A stretch of DNA of 64,000 bases from Rhodopseudomonas palustris (GTDB taxonomy: Bacteria > Pseudomonadota > Alphaproteobacteria > Rhizobiales > Xanthobacteraceae): NCBI RefSeq assembly GCF_007005445.1, contig NZ_CP041387.1, positions 2,108,001-2,172,000 of the forward strand, given 5' to 3'. Both the position numbers and the translations under genes were made by a program. Below the pieces are notes generated by a model. That model was given only the letters and a program-made list of their open reading frames with translations, ran no database searches and had not been told where the DNA came from. Shown here one piece after another: positions 1-7,892 of this stretch. How positions within the stretch are numbered: the first letter of the stretch is position 1; the number at the start of each line of letters is the position of its first letter.

Positions 1-800
1 TCGCGCACCAGCTCGGCACCGCGGCGGCTGTCGTCGAGCCCCGGAAAGCGCCGGTCGATCGCGGCGATGATCCGCGCCATCAGCGGTACTTCGGCCAGAT
101 CTTCGATCCGGAACAGCCCGGCGCGCAGGCCGTCGTCGATATCGTGGGCGTCGTAGGCAATGTCGTCGGCGATCGCCGCTACCTGGGCTTCGAGCGAGGC
201 GAAGCTCCAGAGCTGCAGGTCGAAACGCTGGTCGAACTCGGCGATACCGCGCGGTACGCCGTGCTCGGCATAGCGCGGCAGCGGCACGCCGGCGCGATCC
301 GTCAGCGGCCCGTTGTGCTTGACCACGCCTTCCAGCGTCTCCCAGGTCAGGTTGAGGCCGTCGAACTCGGGGTAGCGATGTTCGAGTGCGGTCAGCACCC
401 GCAGCGTCTGGGCGTTGTGGTCGAAGCCGCCGGCGTCCTTCAGGCAGAGGTCGAGCGCGCGCTCGCCGGCATGGCCGAACGGCGGATGGCCGAGGTCGTG
501 GGCGAGCGCCAGCGTTTCGGTAAGGTCTTCGTCGAGCCCGAGCTGGCGCGCCAGCGCGCGGGCGATCTGCGCCACTTCCAGGCTATGCGTCAGCCGGGTG
601 CGATAGTGGTCGCCCTCGTGAAACACGAAGACCTGGGTCTTGTGCTTCAGCCGGCGAAACGCGTTGGAGTGGATGACGCGGTCGCAATCGCGGCGAAACG
701 CGCTGCGGGTCCGGCTCGGCGGCTCATGGAATTGCCGGCCGCGGCTGTGGTCCGGATCGCAGCCAAAGGCTGCACGGGGAGCTGCCATACCGACCGACAC
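1..800 (-). CDS. dgt: dGTPase-like dNTP triphosphohydrolase, partial (C-terminus beyond left edge)
   Basis: HD-domain enzyme expected to cleave dNTPs to deoxynucleoside and triphosphate, acting in nucleotide-pool control. About 266 N-terminal codons are present and the rest lies outside the window. The HD-superfamily metal ligands are visible: H72 in THSLEV, H101-D102 in [11 protein letters not shown], and H110. The N-terminal stretch [23 protein letters not shown] is typical of the type-2 (alphaproteobacterial) dGTPase subfamily. The start chosen is a GTG at 800, preceded by GGACGAG. An in-frame ATG at 788 is the alternative. The gene is divergent from erpA. Family assignment is firm; substrate range cannot be read from sequence. 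Confidence 0.93.
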   Translation of the reverse strand, partial: MSVGMAAPRAAFGCDPDHSRGRQFHEPPSRTRSAFRRDCDRVIHSNAFRRLKHKTQVFVFHEGDHYRTRLTHSLEVAQIARALARQLGLDEDLTETLALAHDLGHPPFGHAGERALDLCLKDAGGFDHNAQTLRVLTALEHRYPEFDGLNLTWETLEGVVKHNGPLTDRAGVPLPRYAEHGVPRGIAEFDQRFDLQLWSFASLEAQVAAIADDIAYDAHDIDDGLRAGLFRIEDLAEVPLMARIIAAIDRRFPGLDDSRRGAELVR

Positions 801-907
801 GCGCGCGACTCGTCCTGACCGTTTGATTCTGCGGTGCGGCGCACTTAACTATTGTTGGCAAAGAAATCCAATGACGGGCTCCTGCCCGAACGACACGGAG
901 CGGCGAG

Positions 908-1240
908 ATGACGGAATCAGGCGTCACCATCAGCGAACGCGCGGCGCGCCGGATCGGCGAAATCCTCAAGGGCGAAGGCCAGGGAGCGATGCTGCGGATC
1001 AGCGTCGAGGGCGGCGGCTGCTCGGGTTTCCAGTACAAATTCGACGTCGACCGCACCAAGACCGACGACGATCTGGTGATCGCCCGGGACGGCGCAGTCG
1101 TATTGGTGGATTCGGCCTCGGTGCCGTTCCTGGCCGGCTCGGAGGTCGACTTCATCGACGATCTGATCGGCGCCTCATTCCGGGTCAACAACCCGAACGC
1201 CTCCGCGTCCTGCGGCTGCGGCACCAGCTTTTCGATCTGA
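908..1240 (+). CDS. erpA: Iron-sulfur cluster insertion protein ErpA (A-type carrier)
   Basis: A 110-residue A-type carrier that receives Fe-S clusters from the assembly scaffold and hands them to apo-enzymes in the cytoplasm. The three conserved cysteine ligands are present: C38 in GGGCSGF and C102/C104 in SCGCGTSF. The ending CGCGTSFSI is the ErpA-like form rather than a typical IscA or SufA ending, although these paralogues are close. Start ATG follows GGAGCGGCGAG. It stands alone, divergent from dgt, and is followed by a probable terminator. Confidence 0.92.
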   Translation: MTESGVTISERAARRIGEILKGEGQGAMLRISVEGGGCSGFQYKFDVDRTKTDDDLVIARDGAVVLVDSASVPFLAGSEVDFIDDLIGASFRVNNPNASASCGCGTSFSI

Positions 1241-1266
1241 CGATCTTGCCGACAGGACGGTTGCGG

Positions 1267-1297
1267 CGGCTGGGTGCCACCCGCAGCCGTTGACTTT
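1267..1297 (+). terminator. Probable terminator after erpA
   Basis: CGGCTG (1267-1272) pairs with CAGCCG (1284-1289). Extra GGT/ACC pairing sits inside, and the T-rich stretch TTGACTTT follows. The position 27 bases after the erpA stop fits a rho-independent terminator, though the U-tract is interrupted. Confidence 0.45.
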
Positions 1298-1470
1298 GAG
1301 ACGCTCGGTCAAGACAAACGTACCCTGCCGTACCTTCTGCTCTTGGTTCCGGTTCCCAATTCCGCTAAGGCGCGGCCAAAGAACCCTCCGAACGACCTTT
1401 TGGCAGTGCGCGATGCCCCGCGCGCTGCGCGGCCATGTCGAGGATGGGTCAACAGCCCCCGGAAACCTCG

Positions 1471-2484
1471 ATGTCGTTGCCTCCCAGCGTTCCCCGTGTG
1501 CCTCTGCGCGTCTCCAGCGTCCAAGCCGGCCTGATCACCGCGCTGGTGCTGGCGCTGAGCTTCAGCGCGATTCTCGCCCTCACTTTCTCGATGCAGAACG
1601 ACGTGATCGCGCGCGACCGCGATCACCAGATGGCGGCGGTCAGCCAGGCGATCACCGCCGCGCTCGACGAAGCGGGACGGTTCGCGCTGACCCAGGCGGA
1701 GACCACGGCGCGGCAGCGCGCCGTCGCGCGCGCACTTGCCGCCGGTGACCGCGCCGCGCTGACGGAGCTCACGGCCGCGCCCTATGCGTATCTGAAAAGC
1801 CAGGGCGTGCCGGTGTTCGGCTTTCACGCCGCCGACATGACCTATCTGTTGCGGCTGCATCTGCCGGACAAGTTCGGCGACGACCTGACGAAGTTTCGGC
1901 AGATGGTGCTTGCCGCCAACAAGACGCGGCGCTCGCAGGTCGGCCTCGAGATCGGCGTCGCCGGCACCTTCGTGCGCGGCATCGCGGTGATCAACGACGG
2001 CGACCGCTTCGTCGGCACCGTGGAGGCCGGCCTCAACCTCGAGCCGATCCTCGAACAGGTGAAGACGCTGACCAACGCCGACATCGCGGTGGTGCTGAGC
2101 CAATCACTCGCCGAGCTGCCGCCGCGCGGGCCCGGCGACAAGGGAGAACAATTCGGCGACCTGATCGCGCTCGCCTCGACCGACACCCCGCTGTTCACCG
2201 GCCTGTTGCGCGACGGTGCGATCCGCCTCGCCCGCACCCGCGAGATCAGCCCGTATCGGATCGGCGGCGAGACCGGCGCGATCCTGGTGCAGCCGCTGAT
2301 CGACTTCTCCGGCCGGATGATCGGCAACATCGCGGCGGTGAAGAGCTTCCCGTCGCACGGCGCCGCGTTGCAGCGGCCCCGGATCGAACTGATCGCGGCG
2401 GCGCTGATCGGCACCGTGCTCGCCTTTGTCGCCTTCTCGGTATTGGCACGGATGCTGAAGCCGCGCGACGAGGCGCAGGCATGA
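1471..2484 (+). CDS. Membrane-anchored double-Cache sensor protein without output domain
   Basis: A 337-residue protein with one transmembrane helix near each end (about residues 16-40 and 305-329), so nearly all of it is expected to face the periplasm. The middle resembles the dCache_3 type sensor domain: the run around RLHLPDKFGDDL, then GLEIGVAGTFVRGIAVI and a GTVEAGLNLEPIL segment are typical of ligand-binding Cache folds of chemoreceptors and kinases. No HAMP, kinase, methyl-accepting or GGDEF part follows; the protein ends about ten residues after the second helix. Start chosen at ATG 1471 with GGAAA upstream; in-frame ATGs at 1435 and 1444 are alternatives. Its stop overlaps the ion-channel start by four bases (ATGA), implying translational coupling. 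Ligand unknown. Confidence 0.82.
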   Translation: MSLPPSVPRVPLRVSSVQAGLITALVLALSFSAILALTFSMQNDVIARDRDHQMAAVSQAITAALDEAGRFALTQAETTARQRAVARALAAGDRAALTELTAAPYAYLKSQGVPVFGFHAADMTYLLRLHLPDKFGDDLTKFRQMVLAANKTRRSQVGLEIGVAGTFVRGIAVINDGDRFVGTVEAGLNLEPILEQVKTLTNADIAVVLSQSLAELPPRGPGDKGEQFGDLIALASTDTPLFTGLLRDGAIRLARTREISPYRIGGETGAILVQPLIDFSGRMIGNIAAVKSFPSHGAALQRPRIELIAAALIGTVLAFVAFSVLARMLKPRDEAQA

Positions 2485-3542
2485 AGTCACTGCGGGCAGC
2501 GCTGCTGATCGTTTTCGTGGCACTGTGCGGCGCCCCCGCATCCGCTGGCTCGCCGTCGGAAGGGCTGCCCGACGGCATCGAGCTGCCGGTCAAGGTCCGT
2601 ATTGGTCTGCGCGTGCTCGATATCACCGAAATCCGCGAGGTGATCGGCCGCGCCCGACTGCACATCGAAGTCACCCAGCGCTGGACCGATCCGCGCCGGC
2701 GTTTCGATCCGCTCGACGCCGGCACCTCGCGGGTCGACCGCGTTGGCGCCGAAGCACGGCAGTACATCGCCGGGATCTGGACGCCCGGTCTGGCGATCGA
2801 CAATCAGCTCGGCGAGCCGCGCGCCAAGGCGGATGCCGTCTCGGTCTATGCCGACGGCAGTGTGGTGCTGGTCGAACGCTACGAGGCCGATTTCCGCGTC
2901 GGCGTCGACATGGCAGCGTTTCCGTTCGACCGGCAGCGGCTGTCGCTGTCGTTCTCGCTGCCGCGGTATGCCAAGCAGGACGCGATGCTGGTCACCACCG
3001 AGACCGACCGGCTGTTCTCGCGGATCGAACCGAAATTGTCAGTGATCGATTGGCGCCCGCTCGACCTGACCTTCTTCTACGACGAGGCCGCCGGCTGGAA
3101 CGCGCGGGCGTATTCGCGGCTGAACGCCACCATCGGCATCGAGCGGCTGTCGGAGCGCTATCTGCTGCGGCTGTTCATCCCGATCGTCTCGACGCTGGCG
3201 GTGTCGCTGTTCGTGCTGTGGATCCCCGGTACCGCGCCGAAGGATCACGGCAGCCTGGTGTTCTCCGCCCTTCTGGCGCTGGCGGCGATCAGTTTCACCT
3301 ACGAGGCGAGCTTCCCCGGCTCGATCTCGCTGAACACCCCGATCGCGAAGATCATCTCGCTCGGCTATTTCTATCTTGTGGTGGTGGTGCTGATCGACGC
3401 GCTGCTGTGGAAACCGCGCAGCGATCCCGCCTCGCGCTATCACGTCCTCGCCACCGGCCTGCGTTCGCACTGCCGCTGGGCACTGCCGTCGATCATGGTG
3501 ATCGTCTGCCTCGCGCTGGTGCTGCGGGGACTGCCGGGGTAG
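2481..3542 (+). CDS. Prokaryotic pentameric ligand-gated ion channel (Cys-loop receptor superfamily)
   Basis: A 353-residue homologue of GLIC/ELIC-type channels, expected to form a pentamer in the inner membrane with the ligand domain in the periplasm. Visible parts: signal peptide (1-22), beta-rich ligand domain (about 35-225) with the superfamily marks WTP (100-102) and FPFDRQ (147-152), then four helices: M1 about 227-249 with the conserved proline P234, M2 about 258-278, M3 about 287-310, M4 about 331-350. As in other bacterial members, the loop lacks the two disulfide cysteines. No long M3-M4 cytoplasmic insert is present. Translationally coupled to the upstream Cache protein. Ion selectivity and ligand cannot be inferred safely. 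Confidence 0.9.
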   Translation: MKSLRAALLIVFVALCGAPASAGSPSEGLPDGIELPVKVRIGLRVLDITEIREVIGRARLHIEVTQRWTDPRRRFDPLDAGTSRVDRVGAEARQYIAGIWTPGLAIDNQLGEPRAKADAVSVYADGSVVLVERYEADFRVGVDMAAFPFDRQRLSLSFSLPRYAKQDAMLVTTETDRLFSRIEPKLSVIDWRPLDLTFFYDEAAGWNARAYSRLNATIGIERLSERYLLRLFIPIVSTLAVSLFVLWIPGTAPKDHGSLVFSALLALAAISFTYEASFPGSISLNTPIAKIISLGYFYLVVVVLIDALLWKPRSDPASRYHVLATGLRSHCRWALPSIMVIVCLALVLRGLPG

Positions 3543-3570
3543 CGGCGACCCGTGGCGGCGTGCTGCCCCG

Positions 3571-4326
3571 TCACCGCGGTAAACTGGCGGCGGAGGTGAC
3601 GAATTCGGACTTCGTGATCAGCCCGGGCCTGCCGTTTCTGAGGCGCCCGGCCACCATGTTCTTCACTGTCCAGGTGCCGTCGAGATTGTAGCTGACATTG
3701 AATGCCGTGAAGCCCTGCGCCGCATCGCACAGCGCAGCGGTCGCCATCATCGAAGCGAAATCCAGCACCGTTCCTGCAGCATAGCTCCCGATCTGCACGT
3801 AAAACTTTAGCGAAGGCGTGCAGTCCAGGGCAACGTTCGGCGGCGCCGTCACGAAATTCGACAACAGAATTCCGCCGGCCAGCGTCTGCATCGCGACGCC
3901 GGCGTTGTAGTTCACCAGCGTCGGGTTGAACACCGCGGTCCTGATCCGAAATGCGCCGGCCGGCACGTCCTCCGTGGCCATCGGCGCCGACAAGCCGAGC
4001 GCAGGCGACACCGACATGGTGGTGGTGTTGGCGGTCGGTGGCCCTTGCGCGGGCGTCAGCTCGATCGCCCGAATGGCGCCAGCCTGCCCGACCGGCTGTC
4101 CCGGCTGCGGCGGCGCGATCTGCTGCTGCACGCCGGCGTAGGTTTGCGGCGTGATCATGAAGCTCAGCACGGCGCCGGATGTGGCATAGGGCAGTAGCGG
4201 CTGGCCGCACAGGCTGCTGACATACACCCGACCGGCGCTGGAATACCCGGCCGGCTGCTGGAAGAAACAGAAGTTTTGCAGCGTATTGCTGTCGTTCCTG
4301 AGATTGATGGTGATCGCGCTGACCAT
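3571..4326 (-). CDS. Uncharacterised protein, tandem paralogue A
   Basis: A 251-residue protein of a family I do not recognise. It is clearly a paralogue of the neighbour at 4480-5451. They share the N-terminal ITIN(L/V)xNxSNxxQNFxxFQQPA pattern, a TTxMSVSP(A/S)LGLS block, SNFV, the FYVQ(I/T)G(S/T)Y block, and QGFT(A/T)FNVSYNLDGTWTV near the C-terminus. Asn/Thr/Gly-rich and probably beta-rich. No signal peptide or membrane helix is evident. Start at ATG 4326 is preceded by GGGGAAG; an upstream ATG at 4452 would add 42 unshared residues and is disfavoured. Compared with paralogue B it lacks the C-terminal 70-odd residues. Ends tail-to-tail 28 bases from the channel gene. Confidence 0.75.
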   Translation of the reverse strand: MVSAITINLRNDSNTLQNFCFFQQPAGYSSAGRVYVSSLCGQPLLPYATSGAVLSFMITPQTYAGVQQQIAPPQPGQPVGQAGAIRAIELTPAQGPPTANTTTMSVSPALGLSAPMATEDVPAGAFRIRTAVFNPTLVNYNAGVAMQTLAGGILLSNFVTAPPNVALDCTPSLKFYVQIGSYAAGTVLDFASMMATAALCDAAQGFTAFNVSYNLDGTWTVKNMVAGRLRNGRPGLITKSEFVTSAASLPR

Positions 4327-4386
4327 GTCGCTTCCCCGACGGCAGCCTGGGCGCCCGGAGCGACCCTCCAACCAGATGGTGCGCCT

Positions 4387-4427
4387 CCGCGCCGGACGAC
4401 CTCTCTTTTGAAAGTCTTCCGGCGCGG
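4387..4427 (-). terminator. Strong hairpin between the two paralogous genes
   Basis: CCGCGCCGGA (4387-4396) pairs perfectly with TCCGGCGCGG (4418-4427), with three further pairs inside after one mismatch. It lies just after the stop of paralogue B in the transcription direction, before paralogue A. There is no clear U-run, so it may be a terminator, an attenuator or an mRNA stabiliser. Confidence 0.38.
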
Positions 4428-4479
4428 CGCCATCGGCGGCCGGGATGCTCAACCGATCATCGCGCGACCGCCGCGACGA

Positions 4480-5451
4480 TTACTCGAACACCGCCGTCGC
4501 GTTCGGCACGTCGAGCTGCGTACACATCGTCCCGCGATACGGTCCGCCGATCCAGCCGATCTGGTACTCGTTGAACTGTTGCAGGGCGCCCGGCACGTCG
4601 AGATGGGTGATCGTGGTGGGCGCCAGCATGTCGGCCGCATAGCCACGCGCGATCGAGGCGGTGCCGGCCTCGTTGAGGACTTCGGCGTTGGCGGCGCCGT
4701 TCACGTTGGCCCGGGTGCTGGTGATCGTGGACTTTTCGATCAGACCGCGACGCCCGTTCGCCAGCATCATCGATGCCATGTTCTGCACCGTCCAGGTGCC
4801 GTCGAGATTGTACGACACGTTGAAGGTGGTGAAGCCCTGGGTCGCGTCGCAGATCGCCGCATTCTGCGACGAAGCAGTGAAGTTCATCACCGTCCCGGCG
4901 GTATAGGTGCCGGTCTGGACGTAGAACTTGATGATCGGCTGGCAGTCGAGATTGGTATTCGGCGACACCGGGACGAAATTCGACAGCGTGATGCCGCCGG
5001 CCGTCGACTGCACCGCCGATCCTGCGTTGTAGGGCGTGACCACCGGATTGAACGTCGGCGTCTTGATCCGGAACGAGCCCTTCTGCGGTCCATCGGTGTT
5101 GGTCGGCTTCGACAGCCCGAGGGACGGCGACACGCTCATCACGGTGGTATTGTTGGTCGGCGTGCCGCCGGCCGCCGGCGTCAGGTCGATCGCCTGGATC
5201 GCGCCCAACTGGCCGGAGGGTTTCCCGATCTGCGGCGGCGAGACCTGCTGCTGCGCACCCGCGTAGTACTGCAGCATCATGGTGAAGCTGAGAACCGCGC
5301 CGGAACTCTCGTAAGGCATCACCGGCAGGCTGTAGAGGCTGTTGGTGTAGACCTGCGGGCCGCCGGTATAGATTGCCGGCTGCTGAAAGATGAAGAAGTT
5401 CTGCATCACGTTGCTGTTGTTCGTGACGTTGATGGTGATCGTGGTGGCCAT
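4480..5451 (-). CDS. Uncharacterised protein, tandem paralogue B
   Basis: A 323-residue relative of the downstream gene at 3571-4326; family not recognised. It begins MATTITINVTNNSN and has the same ordered blocks (QNFFIFQQPA, TTVMSVSPSLGLS, GGITLSNFVP, IIKFYVQTGTYTAGT, QGFTTFNVSYNLDGTW). A C-terminal extension of about 75 residues (GAANAEVLNEAG to NATAVFE) is absent from paralogue A. No signal peptide or helix is visible; the high Asn/Thr/Gln content suggests a beta-sandwich or self-associating protein. Start ATG 5451 has GGAG nine bases upstream. It follows the XRE regulator in the same direction across 163 bases that contain short palindromes, so regulation by that protein is plausible. 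Confidence 0.8.
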   Translation of the reverse strand: MATTITINVTNNSNVMQNFFIFQQPAIYTGGPQVYTNSLYSLPVMPYESSGAVLSFTMMLQYYAGAQQQVSPPQIGKPSGQLGAIQAIDLTPAAGGTPTNNTTVMSVSPSLGLSKPTNTDGPQKGSFRIKTPTFNPVVTPYNAGSAVQSTAGGITLSNFVPVSPNTNLDCQPIIKFYVQTGTYTAGTVMNFTASSQNAAICDATQGFTTFNVSYNLDGTWTVQNMASMMLANGRRGLIEKSTITSTRANVNGAANAEVLNEAGTASIARGYAADMLAPTTITHLDVPGALQQFNEYQIGWIGGPYRGTMCTQLDVPNATAVFE

Positions 5452-5511
5452 GATGGTCTCCTGCGGGATTGCGGGGCTCAGGTTGAACCCTTGGTCGATC
5501 TGCAACCGAGG

Positions 5512-5572
5512 GTTGTGCAACACTAATCCTGCACCCGGGCCAGACAGCAACTTATGGTTGCATAGCGTGCAA
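5512..5572 (-). promoter_or_regulatory. Candidate operator region before paralogue B
   Basis: Two short inverted repeats lie between the XRE gene and paralogue B: GTTGTGCAAC (5512-5521) and TTGCA-TAGCG-TGCAA (5558-5572). Further TGCAAC-like half sites lie nearby. Spacing and symmetry suit a dimeric helix-turn-helix protein, but binding is inference. Confidence 0.3.
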
Positions 5573-5614
5573 ATTTCTCGCTGTGCCACTTGCGCACGCA
5601 GCAACTCGCCGTTC

Positions 5615-5971
5615 TCAAAGGTCGGAAACCTCGGGACATAACGAGGTGATGAAGGCGATCAGATGCGCCTTGGAGCGTTCGGACATCCTGGCCTCGGCGC
5701 GCCGGATGCAGGTCAACAGCCGCGACTCGTCCGAATCGCCCGCCGCTGCGGCCTTGTGGCCGTCGATCCGGCCGCGACCGGTCAGGAACCAGTCGAGCGA
5801 CACGTCGAGCGTGTGGCAGAGCAGCACGGCATGATCGACCGAGATCGGGCCGTTGTTCTTCCAGCGTGTGACCGTGCTCTCGTTGACCCCCATGGCGAAC
5901 GCCAAGGCGTGCTGTTTGGTGACGCCCCTGAGCTGCATGGCCTCGACCATCCGTGCTCCGCGGTTCGACAT
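5615..5971 (-). CDS. XRE-family helix-turn-helix transcriptional regulator
   Basis: A 118-residue DNA-binding protein. The helix-turn-helix lies at about residues 12-60: GVTKQHALAFAMGVNESTVTRWK supplies the turn and recognition helix, followed by the LDVSLDWFLTGRG ending typical of XRE/Cro-CI proteins. The C-terminal 45 residues are short and charged with no recognised ligand or peptidase domain. Start ATG 5971 has GGAG upstream; earlier ATGs would add an unlikely Arg-rich leader. It is the first gene of a minus-strand set with paralogues B and A, suggesting local control of those genes. Confidence 0.85.
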   Translation of the reverse strand: MSNRGARMVEAMQLRGVTKQHALAFAMGVNESTVTRWKNNGPISVDHAVLLCHTLDVSLDWFLTGRGRIDGHKAAAAGDSDESRLLTCIRRAEARMSERSKAHLIAFITSLCPEVSDL

Positions 5972-6134
5972 CGCCGACGCTCCGCTTTCAGACCATCGTG
6001 CTCGACACGACCGGGACGCCGACAGCAGGATGCTCACCGCGCGCCGATTTGCGTCCGACCTCGATTGCTTTATCACAGCGCTGCACGGCCGCGATCTGCC
6101 GCGGCGCAAATCATCCCGGACAGCGGACGGCGCG

Positions 6135-6926
6135 ATGCGGATTGCCACCTGGAACGTCAATTCGGTCCGACAGCGGCTGGATCACCTCCTGACCTGGCTG
6201 AAGGATAGCCAGTCCGACGTGGTCTGCCTGCAGGAGATCAAATGCGTCGACGAGGCTTTTCCGCGCGAGCCGATCGAGGCGCTCGGCTACAACGTCGTCA
6301 CCCACGGCCAGAAGACTTTCAACGGCGTGGCGCTGCTGTCGAAATATCCGCTCGAGGAAGCCAATCCGGGCCTCGCCGGTGACGATGGCGACGTTCATGC
6401 CCGGTTTCTCGAAGGCGTGGTGTCGCTGAAGCACGGCGTCGTGCGCGTCGCCTGCCTGTATCTGCCGAACGGCAATCCGGTCGGCAGCGAGAAGTATCCC
6501 TACAAACTGAGCTGGATGGCGCGGCTGCGCGACTACGCCCAGCAGCGACTGAGGACCGAGGAGCCGCTGATCCTGGCCGGCGACTTCAACGTCATCCCGC
6601 AGCCGGGCGACGTGCACAATCCGGCGGCCTGGACCGAGGACGCGCTGTTCCGCCCCGAGACCCGCGAGAGCTTCCAGGCCCTGCTCGGCCTCGGCTTCAC
6701 CGACGCGCTGCGCGCCACCACCGATGCGCCCGGCCAATACACTTTCTGGGACTATCAGGCCGGCGCCTGGCAGAAGAACTGGGGGCTGCGGATCGATCAC
6801 CTGCTGCTGTCGCCGCAGGCCGCCGACCGGCTGCGCCATGTCGGCATCGACAGCTACGTGCGCAATTGGGAAAAGCCCTCGGACCACGTCCCGGTGTGGG
6901 CGGATCTCGATCTGGAAGCGGCGTAA
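6135..6926 (+). CDS. xthA: Exodeoxyribonuclease III (AP endonuclease)
   Basis: A 263-residue endonuclease/exonuclease/phosphatase-fold enzyme that incises abasic sites and removes 3' blocks in base excision repair. Motifs in order: ATWNVNS at the N-terminus, LQEIK with the metal-binding glutamate, the FNGVALLSK loop, CLYLPNG, GDFNVIP with catalytic Asp and Asn, GLRIDHLLLS, and the final SDHVPVWADL with the catalytic histidine. Length and motif order match ExoIII. Start ATG 6135 begins directly with MRIATWNVNS. It is divergent from the XRE gene and a palindromic repeat follows it. Confidence 0.96.
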   Translation: MRIATWNVNSVRQRLDHLLTWLKDSQSDVVCLQEIKCVDEAFPREPIEALGYNVVTHGQKTFNGVALLSKYPLEEANPGLAGDDGDVHARFLEGVVSLKHGVVRVACLYLPNGNPVGSEKYPYKLSWMARLRDYAQQRLRTEEPLILAGDFNVIPQPGDVHNPAAWTEDALFRPETRESFQALLGLGFTDALRATTDAPGQYTFWDYQAGAWQKNWGLRIDHLLLSPQAADRLRHVGIDSYVRNWEKPSDHVPVWADLDLEAA

Positions 6927-6946
6927 CGAAGTCCGAGCGAATCCGG

Positions 6947-7051
6947 CGTCATCCTGGGGCTGCGCCGCGCAGCGGCGGACTCGAAGGATTGGCCAAAGGC
7001 CCTGCCCTCGCCCTTCGAGGGCTCGCTTCGCTCGCCACCTCAGGAATGACG
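6947..7051. repeat. Palindromic intergenic repeat, about 105 bp
   Basis: The ends CGTCATCCTG (6947-6956) and CAGGAATGACG (7041-7051) are near-perfect inverted copies. The interior has GC-rich self-complementary runs (CGAAGG...CCTTCGAGG, GCTCGCTTCGCTCGC). It belongs by eye to the CGTCAT...ATGACG class of repeats also seen at 27085 and 35608. It lies between the convergent xthA and exoR. Confidence 0.6.
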
Positions 7052-7070
7052 GCGAATGTGGCGTGATGCC

Positions 7071-7892
7071 TCAGTCCCGCCGGCCCTGCACCCAGTGCTC
7101 AAGCATCTGCAGTGCCATCACCCGGTCGTCGTCGGAAGCCTTGGCGAAAGCCTTATTGTAGCTGTCCTTGATCCAGGCCTCTTCCGGCGTCGCAGCGTCG
7201 CGCGCCAGGGTCAGCCACATCAGACCGCGGGCGGCCTGGCGGGGCAGCTTGTCGCCGTTGAACAGCAGGTGTCCGAGCATCGCCTGGGCCTGGTGCTGCC
7301 CCTTCTGGGCGGCGAGGCCGAGCCAGCGGGCGCCGTAGCGGAAGTCGCGCGGCACGCCGACGCCTTCGATATACAGCCGCGCCAGATCGTACTGCGCGTC
7401 GGCGTTGCCGAAATACGAGGCGGCGTAAGAGAACATCTCGCGCGCCCGCTCGGGATCGCGCTTGACCTTCGAATTCGGGATGCCGTCGAGATAGTAGCGG
7501 CCGAGTGCCACGAAGGCGTTGGCGACGATCGCGGCCTGCGGCGCCGACGGGCTGTCCTCGGCGTGGGCGTTGGCGATCTTGCTGAAATAGTCGAAGGCGC
7601 GCAGGTCGTCCTGATCGACGCCATTGCCGTCGGCATACATCTTCCCGAGGCGCCACTGCGCGATCGGGTGGCCGCCCTCGGCGGCATATTGCAGCGCGGT
7701 GAGCGAGGTGGTCGACGGCGCCGCCGGCAGCGCCTTCTTCAGCGCAGGCGCGGTACCCGGCTGGCTGGTGGCGACCGGGATCGCGGTGTCCTCCGGTCGA
7801 ACCGGGGTGCCTTCGAACGCCGCCGCCGGCACGGCGCCTGCTCCGGCGCCGATCAGCAACGCGGCAAAAACGCTACGCCTAAAATTCCGCAT
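7071..7892 (-). CDS. exoR: Sel1-repeat periplasmic protein, ExoR-like regulator
   Basis: A 273-residue protein with a signal peptide (about 1-25, cut near AAA-FEGTPV) and Sel1-type TPR repeats: AAEGGHPIAQWRLGKMYADG, then AREMFSYAASYFGNADAQYDLARLYIEG and a third ending in AQAMLGHLLF. Mature start, repeat number and length match ExoR of rhizobia, the periplasmic inhibitor of the ChvG(ExoS)-ChvI two-component system that controls exopolysaccharide and motility. No chvG or chvI gene is in the window. The family call is good; the regulatory partner is inferred from relatives. A long gene-free stretch lies upstream. Confidence 0.83.
   Translation of the reverse strand: MRNFRRSVFAALLIGAGAGAVPAAAFEGTPVRPEDTAIPVATSQPGTAPALKKALPAAPSTTSLTALQYAAEGGHPIAQWRLGKMYADGNGVDQDDLRAFDYFSKIANAHAEDSPSAPQAAIVANAFVALGRYYLDGIPNSKVKRDPERAREMFSYAASYFGNADAQYDLARLYIEGVGVPRDFRYGARWLGLAAQKGQHQAQAMLGHLLFNGDKLPRQAARGLMWLTLARDAATPEEAWIKDSYNKAFAKASDDDRVMALQMLEHWVQGRRD

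Noticed and set aside
144..818. Long plus-strand reading frame opposite dgt
   Set aside because: It is antisense to the HD-motif dGTPase, Arg/Ala-biased and without domains; a GC-rich shadow.
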